From Planctomycetota bacterium (GTDB lineage: Bacteria > Planctomycetota > UBA8108 > UBA1146), in the NCBI GenBank assembly GCA_014240375.1, contig JAAZXB010000008.1, positions 72,430 through 136,429 on the forward strand: a stretch of 64,000 bases of DNA, read 5' to 3'. Below the pieces are notes generated by a model. It was given only the letters and a program-made list of their open reading frames with translations, was not told the origin of the DNA and did no database searches. The position numbers were made by a program, and so were the translations under genes. Shown piece after piece: positions 8,163-16,775 of the stretch. Numbering within the stretch: the stretch's first letter is position 1; the number at the start of each line of letters is the position of its first letter.

Positions 8163-9437
8163 TTAGAAGCGCTTGGGCTTCGATTCGTTGCTCTTGATCG
8201 GTGCCAGAACTCGGGGACTCCCCTGCCTGATGATCTCGATCGGAAGGTCGTTCTTTTCCTGTAGACGAAAGATTTGATTGTGCGCATCCTCGAGCGATGC
8301 GATCGGGGTTCCACCGATGGCCGTGAGGATGTCATGGGTCTGCCAGCCTGCGGCCTGCGCCAGACTCCCATCCCTGACGCTGCTCACCAGGACACCGCGT
8401 CCTGCCAGCAGCGGCAGGTGCGCTCGAAGAGCTGGAGGCAGCTCCTCGAGGATCAGCCCCAACGGCTCGATGGAGGTGGTGCTACCAGAACTGTGGCTCT
8501 CCAGAATCACCTGACCATTGCGCGTGATCCGAACTTGACTGCTGGAAGACCAGTCCCGACCAGGACCCGCACCCCAACGAGGATCGAGAGCTCCGATCTC
8601 CAGCGGATTCCTCGGGCGAGCCGTCGGAAAGCGGCGGAACATCTGCTCTTCCATCCGCTTCATCTGCTGTTCTGCTCGACGGATTCCCTCGAACGGATCG
8701 CCGCCACCTGGAAACGGTAACGGATCCGGCGACCGGGGCCGTTCAAACTCGATGGGCTGGCCCTCCACCTCGATGGATGAATCGGTGGTGACCGAGCCAT
8801 CGGAGTGAGTACGACGCAGTTTCTGTTCCAGGGTTCCATCCTGAGTAGTACTCGAGACCTGCTTCTTCAGGCTCAGTGCCGTCAAGATCGACTGCGCCTG
8901 AGCCCTCACTTCCGGGTCGTCGCTGGTCAAGGCGTGCTTCACCGCCTCGCGAACAGGTTCCCCTGCAGCGATCAATGACTCGCTGGCGAACTGGCGATCT
9001 CTCCAGGAATCCGCTGCCAGATCGCGAATCCAACGCTCGACCTTCGCACTCAAGACAGAATCCCGTTCGAGGGAGGAATCAGAATCCCGTTCGAGGGAGG
9101 AATCAGAATCCCGTTCGAGGGGGGATACAGAATCCCGTTCGAGGGGGGATACAGAATCCCGTTCGAGGGGGGATACAGCGTCGGTCTTCTCCTCGGCAGT
9201 GGAAACGACCGGTTCCGGTTTCTGCGGCAGTGGATCCTGGGTGACGAGCGGTTCACCTGAAGCGGGATCGACCGCCCAGGCGGCGGAGTGAGTAAAGACC
9301 GGAACCCCGGGAACGACGACCAGGGTGAGGACGACACCCAGCGTCACGAGGACCAGAACTCTCGTATGAGAAGCTCCGGGGAGGTGTTGGGCTCGGGGGA
9401 ACCCAGGGCTCCGGTTCATTTGTGCTTTCGATTTCAT
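8163..9437 (-). CDS. Exported HEAT-like and PDZ domain protein
   Basis: 424 residues. An N-terminal hydrophobic segment (VLVLVTLGVVLTLVVVPGV) acts as signal peptide or anchor. Then come five 8-residue repeats of SPLERDSV type, a helical HEAT-like unit (WRDRQFASESLIAAGEPVRE to EVRAQAQSILTAL), a charged linker, and a C-terminal PDZ domain (GVLVSSVRDGSLAQAAGW to IEIIRQG). There is no protease domain, so it probably binds C-terminal peptides in the envelope as a scaffold. The ATG at 9437 has GAGG eight bases upstream; a GTG at 9455 is an alternative. It is followed after 22 bases by the CxxC/Lys-Asn lipoprotein, a likely partner. Confidence 0.78.
   Translation of the reverse strand: MKSKAQMNRSPGFPRAQHLPGASHTRVLVLVTLGVVLTLVVVPGVPVFTHSAAWAVDPASGEPLVTQDPLPQKPEPVVSTAEEKTDAVSPLERDSVSPLERDSVSPLERDSDSSLERDSDSSLERDSVLSAKVERWIRDLAADSWRDRQFASESLIAAGEPVREAVKHALTSDDPEVRAQAQSILTALSLKKQVSSTTQDGTLEQKLRRTHSDGSVTTDSSIEVEGQPIEFERPRSPDPLPFPGGGDPFEGIRRAEQQMKRMEEQMFRRFPTARPRNPLEIGALDPRWGAGPGRDWSSSSQVRITRNGQVILESHSSGSTTSIEPLGLILEELPPALRAHLPLLAGRGVLVSSVRDGSLAQAAGWQTHDILTAIGGTPIASLEDAHNQIFRLQEKNDLPIEIIRQGSPRVLAPIKSNESKPKRF
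9056..9175. repeat. 24-bp in-frame tandem repeat, five copies
   Basis: Units start at 9056, 9080, 9104, 9128 and 9152. The first two are identical, the last three are identical, and the two groups differ at a few bases. They encode 8-residue PLERDS repeats in the PDZ protein. Two homogeneous sub-blocks suggest two separate duplication events. Confidence 0.92.
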
Positions 9438-9603
9438 CGATTCAACCTCATTCACAGGACCTTCTGCACGGCCCGGGAGGGATCACCCCTCAGCATCAGG
9501 AATAGCAAAGCAGGGGCCATTTTCGGGGTTCCCCCATCGGATTTCCATACTGTACTTAAGTTGTTATTTTTATACCAGTTACACCATACCCTGGATGAAA
9601 GTT

Positions 9604-9664
9604 CCGGGATTTGGGACGGAGACTGGGAGCGTATCACCCCATTTGGTCTCGTCCCAAACCCCGG
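9604..9664 (-). terminator. Long imperfect hairpin downstream of the Cna-B repeat gene
   Basis: Arms 9604-9623 and 9646-9664 pair over about 19 bases with one mismatch and one bulge; the shared core is TTTGGGACG. The loop is 22 bases. It lies about 40 bases past the stop at 9703. No clear U-tract follows, so termination is probable but not certain. The AT-rich stretch just beyond (9550-9590) may carry the promoter of the PDZ operon. Confidence 0.5.
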
Positions 9665-9702
9665 AAGAGGCTCGACTGTCTTCAGCGCAATCACACTGTC
9701 GA

Positions 9703-12700
9703 TCAGGGATCGATCTCGAACTCGATGTACTCGGTCGTACCCTCCTTGACGAAAACATCGATGGTCGGAGCATTCTTGATGCGTGTGGGCGTCCCGTCAC
9801 CACGTCCAAAATTGGTCACCCGAACGGTGTACTGCCCACGGGGTAGACCTGGGAAGGAGAAGAAACCCTTCCGATCGCTCTGGACCCTGGCATCGGTGCC
9901 CTTCTCTCCTCCGGAAAGGAGTACCTGAGTTCCTGCGAGGAAATTTCCTTCGAGGTCCGAAATACGCCCCTCGATGATACCTCCGGAACCGATGGCGATG
10001 ACCAGATCAGAGGTGCCACTGGCCACTCCTTCGACTCCGATGGTGATGTAGGCGCGGTGCTCGACATTCAGCGAGACCGAGGGCACCGCCAGTTCGATGA
10101 ACTCGAAGTAACCATCCGCTCCGGTCAAGATCTGATCTCTTCTGCCCTTTCCTCGACCTCCGAGGGAAGTGTTGAGGAAGTTACGATTGCCTCCGATCAC
10201 GGTGACCTTGACGCCAGCGACCGGTTGATTGGTTGCGGCATCGATGATCTGACCCATGACTCGGCCCCCTTGTCCGAGAACCACCGTGGGAAGATCCACC
10301 CACTGGTTGGAACGGACCATGATGTTTTCCATCACATCTTGAGCGAATCCTGGGGCTCCGATGATCACGGTGTAAGTCCCCGGCTGCAGCCCGTCATAAT
10401 CGTATCGGCCGTCTTCAGACTGGAAAGTCCTCGCAGGTACCCGGGTCACTTGTCGATCACCTTCGATGATCCTCGGAGAGACGCTGAATGCCCGCAGGGG
10501 AACGCCGGTCTCATCGATCACGGTTCCGCGAATCCCGCCGAGGGCTTCCAGTTGGATGGTGATGGGCGCAGCGTCGACTACGACCTCGAACAGGCGAATA
10601 TCTGCAAACCCTTTCTTCTCCACCACGAGATCGACCGGGAAACGCCCCAGATCGTCGAAGTGGAACTGGCCAGTCAGGCCAGAAGTGCGGTTCACCTTGC
10701 GCAGCCCATCGCTGGTATCGATGGCGGTCACCCGGACTCCCTCGATTGGAACTCCATTGACATCGGTGACCACTCCGTCCAGCACGGCACCCCTGACCAT
10801 CTGCAATTCGACATTGCCATGGTTGTGCCCCTCGGTCACTGCAACTCCACTTCTTTCGATCAGCAGGTATCCTGAGACCGAGCAAAGCAGGGTGTGGTCA
10901 CCGTCTGGAAGACTCTTGATCGACCAGTTGCCCGCCGCATCGGAATAGGCCTTGTTGGGGAGCGATTCAGGATTCACCTCTCCGAACCAGTTGTCACGCA
11001 CGGCGACGACCGCCCCCTCGATGGGAGTGCCGACCTCGTCGATGACGATGCCACTCACCTCACCGCCGACCTTCATCACCAGCACCACCTCATCGATGGC
11101 ACTTCCAGCAGTCAGGTCGAATCGATCGGACTCACTGGTCAGGTACTGAGAATGAGATCCTTCAAGGAACATATCAGTTCCGGGAGAGACTTCGATCACC
11201 TCGAATGTTCCATCCGCATTACTGGTCACTGAAGGGGCCGCATTCACCGTAACCGGGTTCTGCTCGGAGTGCTGTTTCCTGGCACTGACAGCGACACCCT
11301 GAAGTGGGCTGCCGTTGGCCGCCAGAACCACTCCTCGGACCACGCCATTTCGCTCGAGGAAAAAATCCTGTCCAGAGCTTTCAGCACCCTCAGTAACCCC
11401 AACCTGGACATTTCCGGAGCGCATGTAGCCGGTCGCCGTCACGCTCACGTAGGCGATGGGACGACGCTGCTCGGTGATACCACGGACGTAGTAGCGACCA
11501 TTGCCATCGGTGATCGCTGTCTTCTTGACATCCGCAACATCGTTGACGGTCACCATGGCACCTGAGATGGGCCCACTGGTTTCGGCATCGAGGACACTGC
11601 CGCTGATCGCCGCGCCATCACTCAACTGGATGCTGATCGCTTCGATTCCCGGACGGATCCTCAGTTCTTGATAGGTCGCATAGTCTTGCGCACTGACGAT
11701 GAGACGGTAGTCCGCGTCTTCAAGAGTGTCGAAGGTGAAGGTGCCGTCGGAATCGGTCAGTAATCCAGCATCGGTCAGATCGATCGGCGGGCCGTCGGTA
11801 CGAGCCCCCATCGGATTCACCTTGCAGCGGGCTCCCTCGAGTGGTGAACCCAGAGGGTCGTAAACGGTCCCCTGGATCACGGCGCCAGGGATCAAGGTCA
11901 CATCTACTTGTTCCGAAGCACCGGACTCGATCTTCAGGTCTGGATATTGACGCGACTGGAACCCAGAGGCTCGTGTCACCAGACGGTACTTGCTTCCCCC
12001 ACCGAGTTGATCAAACAGGAAGAATCCGCTGCCATCGGTCTGTTCCGAAGCCAGGGGAGGCATTGCCCGCTCCTGGATGATCTCGATGATGTCCTGAGTC
12101 CCGGTCTGACGGTACACCTCGATCACGGCATCTACGATGGCTCGACCGCCAGGGTCCTGCACCGTACCGGAGAGTTGTCCACCCAGTTCCAGTACGAAGT
12201 CTACCTCTGTACTGCCAGCGGAGATGTAGCGCTTCTCCATCGGTGAAAAACCACTCACTACCGATTGCAGTCGATAGGAGAGGTTTTCAAGGCCAGCGAT
12301 CACATAGTTCCCCGATGCGTCGGAGAGCGCCACGATGCCGTTTTCCTCCTGCATTTCTTGCAGTTCCAGAAGTACTTGAAGTCTCTTCTGCAGGGGAGCT
12401 TCCTGGGCCACACGCTCCTTGAATGCAGCGATCTGTGCGTTCGGCACCGGCTGACCCAAGGGATCATAGACGGTACCGCTGATGGACATCCCCGAGGTGA
12501 GGATCAAGACCACTTCGGGCGGGCTCTCTCCATCGATCAACGAGACGTCCAACTTGTGGCTCTGGTAACCAGAGAGCGCAGCTTGAAAGCGGAACAATCC
12601 TGCAGCGAGATCATCGAATCGGAAGGTGCCATCTGCGGCGACCATCTTTTCCGAAACAAATACCGCAGAGGCGACTCCGTTTCCGCCATCGAGACGAAAC

Positions 12701-12954
12701 ATCTTGACCGTGGTTCCTGGAAGGGGAGTACCTCCCTCATCGCGAACCAGTCCTGAAATACTCGATTTCAATACCTGTCGCTCAGGGAGGCGATTCACCG
12801 GTGTTACAGGAGTGGTGGTCGAGGAGTTGCTACTCCCGACTCCCGATCCGTTCTCACCAGGACCCTCGGGTCCATCGCCGAGGAAACTCATCAGACCGAA
12901 GCCGATGATCACAATCAAAAGTGTCAGCGCAGCCGCTTTCATCGCAGAACTCAT
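9703..12954 (-). CDS. Membrane-anchored protein with about twelve carboxypeptidase-regulatory/Cna-B-like domains
   Basis: 1083 residues. The N-terminal hydrophobic helix (AAALTLLIVIIGFGLMSFLG) is an uncleaved anchor or signal, then a Ser/Thr/Gly linker. The rest is a string of beta-sandwich repeats of about 85-90 residues, each with the CarboxypepD_reg pattern: G-x-V-x-D-x-x-G-x-P-[LIV]-x-G-A-x-V, then D-x-x-G-x-[FY]-x-[FIV]-x-x-[LI] and a final Y-x-[LV]-x-[AV]-x-[GA]. Examples are DEGGTPLPGTTVKMF and DPLGQPVPNAQIAAF. No peptidase or LPXTG sorting signal is present. Likely an extended surface rod or adhesin-type scaffold. Start at 12954 is supported by AAAGGAG seven bases upstream. Confidence 0.85.
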   Translation of the reverse strand: MSSAMKAAALTLLIVIIGFGLMSFLGDGPEGPGENGSGVGSSNSSTTTPVTPVNRLPERQVLKSSISGLVRDEGGTPLPGTTVKMFRLDGGNGVASAVFVSEKMVAADGTFRFDDLAAGLFRFQAALSGYQSHKLDVSLIDGESPPEVVLILTSGMSISGTVYDPLGQPVPNAQIAAFKERVAQEAPLQKRLQVLLELQEMQEENGIVALSDASGNYVIAGLENLSYRLQSVVSGFSPMEKRYISAGSTEVDFVLELGGQLSGTVQDPGGRAIVDAVIEVYRQTGTQDIIEIIQERAMPPLASEQTDGSGFFLFDQLGGGSKYRLVTRASGFQSRQYPDLKIESGASEQVDVTLIPGAVIQGTVYDPLGSPLEGARCKVNPMGARTDGPPIDLTDAGLLTDSDGTFTFDTLEDADYRLIVSAQDYATYQELRIRPGIEAISIQLSDGAAISGSVLDAETSGPISGAMVTVNDVADVKKTAITDGNGRYYVRGITEQRRPIAYVSVTATGYMRSGNVQVGVTEGAESSGQDFFLERNGVVRGVVLAANGSPLQGVAVSARKQHSEQNPVTVNAAPSVTSNADGTFEVIEVSPGTDMFLEGSHSQYLTSESDRFDLTAGSAIDEVVLVMKVGGEVSGIVIDEVGTPIEGAVVAVRDNWFGEVNPESLPNKAYSDAAGNWSIKSLPDGDHTLLCSVSGYLLIERSGVAVTEGHNHGNVELQMVRGAVLDGVVTDVNGVPIEGVRVTAIDTSDGLRKVNRTSGLTGQFHFDDLGRFPVDLVVEKKGFADIRLFEVVVDAAPITIQLEALGGIRGTVIDETGVPLRAFSVSPRIIEGDRQVTRVPARTFQSEDGRYDYDGLQPGTYTVIIGAPGFAQDVMENIMVRSNQWVDLPTVVLGQGGRVMGQIIDAATNQPVAGVKVTVIGGNRNFLNTSLGGRGKGRRDQILTGADGYFEFIELAVPSVSLNVEHRAYITIGVEGVASGTSDLVIAIGSGGIIEGRISDLEGNFLAGTQVLLSGGEKGTDARVQSDRKGFFSFPGLPRGQYTVRVTNFGRGDGTPTRIKNAPTIDVFVKEGTTEYIEFEIDP

Positions 12955-13112
12955 CGTATTTCTCCTTTACAGTGCTGCCCTTCGAGAACCATGGGTGCTC
13001 GAAAATAGCCTTCACTGCTCATTCTATTCCCAGGTCAAAAGTACCCCTGGGTTCAACTTTCTGATCCGAACTCTCGAAAGAGTCCTCCTGGGCGAACCAA
13101 TCGCCCTTCAGA

Positions 13113-14561
13113 CTAGGCGATACGGCCTTCGCCGGGGATGATTTCCTCCGACAACAATCCGTTCTCTTTCTTCAATCGGTATTTCTTGATGCGGTACTGG
13201 AGGGTCTTGTATGAAATTCCCAGCATTTTTGCCGCAGGATCGAGGCTTCCTCCTGTTCTCTGCAAGGCTTGCTCGATCAGGCTTCGCTCCAGATCTTCCA
13301 GGATCAGCCCTTCTCTGGGCAACTGAAATGGACCGTCTCCTACAGGGAGTAGCTTCGATTGGTGATTCGCGATTGTCGGTGGAAGCAGGTCCACGCTGAG
13401 CACCTCCCCATCTCCGAGCACCATCATCCGCTCCAGAGAATTCTCCAGCTCCCTGACATTACCGGGCCATGAGTGCTCCTCGAAAGCCGTCATCACCGCC
13501 GCGGATACACCCTGAAAGTTCTTCCCATGGCGCAGACTTCCTCGGGCCAGGAAGTGATCGATCAGAAGGGGCAAGTCATCTTTACGCTGGCGCAAAGGTG
13601 GAATGGTCAAAACGATGACGTTGAGACGAAAAAATAGATCTTCCCTGAATTCACCCTCGGCTACGGCAGTTTCAAGATCACGTGCGGTCGCCGCCACGAT
13701 CCTTCCCCGGAATGAAATCGTCTCGGCTGATCCTACTCGAGAGAACTCCATCTCCTGGACTGCACGAAGCAACTTCGGCTGCAAGCTCAACTCCATCGAT
13801 CCGATCTCATCGAGGAACAGAGTGCCGGCTCCCACATCTTCGAACCGCCCCACTCGACGTGAAGTCGCTCCGGTGAAAACGCCTTTCTCATGACCAAACA
13901 GTTCGCTCTCGATCAGGTTTTCTGGAATCGCTGCGCAGTTGATCGCCAGGAAGGGATTCTTTTGACGAGCACTCATTAGATGTACTGCACGAGCAACCAG
14001 TTCCTTTCCTGTGCCGCTCTCACCACTGATCAGGCATGTGGAATCTGCACCTGCGACCCGCTCGATCAGACGGTAAAGATCAGTCATCCCGGCACTCTTG
14101 CCGACGATTCCACAATAGGCGTCCTTGCCCGAAACGAGCATTTCTTTGAGGTCTGCATGATCTCTCGCCAGCTTGGATTTTTCGGCAGCGGATGTGATGG
14201 TGATGAGTGTCTTTTCGAGATCGAGAGGCTTGGACAGGAAACCGAAGGCCCGGGCCTTGCCGGAAGTAAACGCCACATCGTCGGTGGCATATGCGGTCAC
14301 CAGTATCACCTCACAGAGGGGGTCGTCGTGGCGTGCCTGCTGGAGCAGTTCCAGCCCCTCCTTGTCGGAGGGCATGCGGAGATCGGTCACCACAACTCCG
14401 AAGGGGTCACTGGCCTCCCTCCCCTGTTCCAGTGAAGCGAGAGCCTGAGGAAGACCGGTCGCTCCTTCCGCACGGAAGCCCTCTCGACAGAGGGTAGAGA
14501 CCAAAATCTCTCGCTGCTTACGCTCGTCATCTGCGACCAAAATTCTGACTGGACGATCCAT
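13113..14561 (-). CDS. NtrC-family sigma-54 response regulator
   Basis: 482 residues in three parts. The receiver domain (1-120) has acidic pair Asp11-Asp12, phosphoacceptor Asp60 (VVVTDLRMP), Thr89 and Lys111 (LSKPLD). The AAA+ sigma-54 activation domain has Walker A GESGTGKE at 180-187 and Walker B TLFLDEIG. The Fis-type helix-turn-helix is at about 430-470 (GGSLDPAAKMLGISYKTLQY). The sigma-54 contact loop reads GVFTGA at 227-232 instead of the usual GAFTGA. The gene overlaps the histidine kinase by one base (TAATG), so the two are a two-component system. Target genes are unknown; sigma-54-type promoters are present elsewhere in this window. Confidence 0.92.
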   Translation of the reverse strand: MDRPVRILVADDERKQREILVSTLCREGFRAEGATGLPQALASLEQGREASDPFGVVVTDLRMPSDKEGLELLQQARHDDPLCEVILVTAYATDDVAFTSGKARAFGFLSKPLDLEKTLITITSAAEKSKLARDHADLKEMLVSGKDAYCGIVGKSAGMTDLYRLIERVAGADSTCLISGESGTGKELVARAVHLMSARQKNPFLAINCAAIPENLIESELFGHEKGVFTGATSRRVGRFEDVGAGTLFLDEIGSMELSLQPKLLRAVQEMEFSRVGSAETISFRGRIVAATARDLETAVAEGEFREDLFFRLNVIVLTIPPLRQRKDDLPLLIDHFLARGSLRHGKNFQGVSAAVMTAFEEHSWPGNVRELENSLERMMVLGDGEVLSVDLLPPTIANHQSKLLPVGDGPFQLPREGLILEDLERSLIEQALQRTGGSLDPAAKMLGISYKTLQYRIKKYRLKKENGLLSEEIIPGEGRIA

Positions 14562-16510
14562 TAGCTCGGTCCTCCCACTACTTCAGCTGGCATCAAGAAC
14601 CTCACTTCTGTTCCAACCCCTACCTCGGAGTTGATTTCAAGACGGCCACCATGGCGCTCTGCCACTCGTCTGGAGATAGCAAGCCCCAGTCCAGTACCCC
14701 CTGGTCGCATGGTGACGTAGGGAAGCATCACCCGTTCAAGGTCTTGCTCCTCGATACCAGGCCCATCATCGACGAATGAAATGACGATCCACTGGCCATC
14801 CGATCGAGCCGACATCTTGAGAGTTCCTCCATCTCTTTCCATCGCCTGCAAAGCGTTCTTCGCGATGTTGAGAAATGCGCTCTTCGCCTCGATACGATTC
14901 CAGATCGCCTCGCTCAGCCCATCTTGAATATCGATGCTGAGTTTGATCTTGTGCACACCTGCTTCTTCTTCCAGCAATCTGCCCAGATCTTCGAGCAGGT
15001 CTCCGGGATTGATCCGTTCCGACTCTTGAGCCGCCGGCTGCGCCAGTTGAAGGAAATTAGTAACCAGGCAGTTGAGCCGCTCGATCTCTTCCTTGACATC
15101 CCCGGTAAAGCCCAAAAACTGCTCGCGAGCTTCTGGATCTGTTGGCACGAACTCTCTCCGGATGCGACCGACGTGCAGCGAGATGGCGCTGAGAGGATTT
15201 CGAATGTCGTGAGCCACTCCTGCTGCAAGATCTCCCATCGACTGGACTCGTTCACGATGCTCCAAACCCTTCTCGACGCCCCGGGCATCTTTGATCTGAA
15301 GAACCATGTCATTGAATTGTCTACTGACCAATCCGAACTCTGGATCATTACGCTCGGTCAACCGAATCGAGAGGTCTCCACTGGCCACGGAGCGCATCCC
15401 CTCGACCACCTCGGTCACCGGCCTCATCAGCCGGGCGCCCAGCACCCATGCGATCACCAGGCCGATCAAGAACATCGAGATGGTCGCAGAAAGGTCGTAG
15501 TACCTGGCTTCATTCACCAACTGTTGAAGTTCATCGAGATGGGGTTGTAACTGGATGCCCATCCCTCTGAAATCATCTGGGTCACTGGCAAAAAATAATG
15601 GTCCAGCGGAATCGATGGATCTTCTGTACCCATAGGATTCTGCAGCGGGCTGGCGGCGACCATCTAGCAGCATCTCCCTTGGCGGATGATTCGCCCCTAT
15701 CGGGGGGAGTCCTCCAGTATTCTCCACATTTGTGGCGAACTTTTCGATCTCAGAATATTGCTGTCCCACTCCCGCCCGACCTTGCTCAGAAATCATCTGC
15801 TCGGCAGGCTCATTCAACTTACTTTTGGCGACTCTCCTTTCCCGCCATGCCGATTCCCGGTCTTCAGCATGCCCGGTGGATCCACTCACGATGAGGGCGG
15901 GCCACTCGGATCGATCACCGTTGGATTCCGCTCCAAAATCAAGTAGCACTGCAGCATTCCTCTTGAAATCAGTGCGCCCGATCAAGGACACATCGATCGC
16001 AAGATCAGGATGGTTTTTCTGCATCAGAGCCAGCACCAAATCCTCGACACCGGAGCGCAGTAACAGGTCTTCATCGAGTTCGTCTGCAGGCCCCGATTCC
16101 ATCTCCAGCACTCTGCTCTTGAGTTGGGCCAGAAATTTGTCAGTCTCCCGGTCGAGTTGCAATTCTCGCGTACCCGGAACCAGAGTGTTGGCCTCGAATC
16201 CGACGTGGAGGTCCCTCTTGTTGAATGGGCTCCCTGTAGTGGCCTGGATCCCCATCTTCACCGCCTCGGCGGCGATGTTGGCAGCGATCTGCTCCACTGC
16301 CTGGAGCAATCGCTGAACCTTGCGTTCCTCCAGCCAGCCTTGAACCGTCAGCGTCCCCGCCAGCAGAAACGCCAGCAGCAGCACCAATTTGACCCGGAGG
16401 TTCCAGAATTGCTGGGAGGGGAGTCGCAATCGCGTCACTGGACGGTTCCTTTCTTCGGGCAAGCGGGGCCCATCGGAGCGGGGCCTGACCCACGGAGACA
16501 TGCAAACCAT
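14561..16510 (-). CDS. Membrane sensor histidine kinase (NtrB/ZraS-like)
   Basis: About 649 residues. TM1 (VKLVLLLAFLLAGTLTVQGW), a periplasmic sensor region of about 300 residues, TM2 (ATISMFLIGLVIAWVLGARL), a HAMP linker (RPVTEVVEGMRSVASGDLSI), a DHp domain with the phosphorylated His in GVAHDIRNPL, and a catalytic domain with N-box NIAKNALQAM, G1 DDGPGI and G2 GGTGLGLAISRRVAERHGG. The sensor region resembles no ligand fold I recognise. It phosphorylates the overlapping NtrC-type regulator. The start is uncertain: ATG at 16510 was chosen, with ATG at 16501 and GTG at 16612 as alternatives. Confidence 0.88.
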   Translation of the reverse strand: MVCMSPWVRPRSDGPRLPEERNRPVTRLRLPSQQFWNLRVKLVLLLAFLLAGTLTVQGWLEERKVQRLLQAVEQIAANIAAEAVKMGIQATTGSPFNKRDLHVGFEANTLVPGTRELQLDRETDKFLAQLKSRVLEMESGPADELDEDLLLRSGVEDLVLALMQKNHPDLAIDVSLIGRTDFKRNAAVLLDFGAESNGDRSEWPALIVSGSTGHAEDRESAWRERRVAKSKLNEPAEQMISEQGRAGVGQQYSEIEKFATNVENTGGLPPIGANHPPREMLLDGRRQPAAESYGYRRSIDSAGPLFFASDPDDFRGMGIQLQPHLDELQQLVNEARYYDLSATISMFLIGLVIAWVLGARLMRPVTEVVEGMRSVASGDLSIRLTERNDPEFGLVSRQFNDMVLQIKDARGVEKGLEHRERVQSMGDLAAGVAHDIRNPLSAISLHVGRIRREFVPTDPEAREQFLGFTGDVKEEIERLNCLVTNFLQLAQPAAQESERINPGDLLEDLGRLLEEEAGVHKIKLSIDIQDGLSEAIWNRIEAKSAFLNIAKNALQAMERDGGTLKMSARSDGQWIVISFVDDGPGIEEQDLERVMLPYVTMRPGGTGLGLAISRRVAERHGGRLEINSEVGVGTEVRFLMPAEVVGGPS

Positions 16511-16775
16511 GTTCCCGACTCGAACTCCACTGGGCTGGCGCGATACCAATCCTGCCAAATCTACCCAAGTGCTTCCAGAACAACGACTTGCACCGACTTC
16601 AAAGTCCCTCACGGCTCATGCCGTGGCGCGCATCCCCCAGATGGGGCACTCATTTCGGGTAATAGTGTAGCATTTTTGACCACTCGGATGTGGCCTTCTT
16701 CAGGTCCCTTGGGCTCCCCAAGTTCCCCTCTGCATGCGATGATCCCGGCCACTGCACAGATGTAAGGGGAGTCCC

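Noticed and set aside
9056-9175. CRISPR-like array
   Set aside because: Units are directly adjacent without spacers, in frame, and encode a protein repeat.
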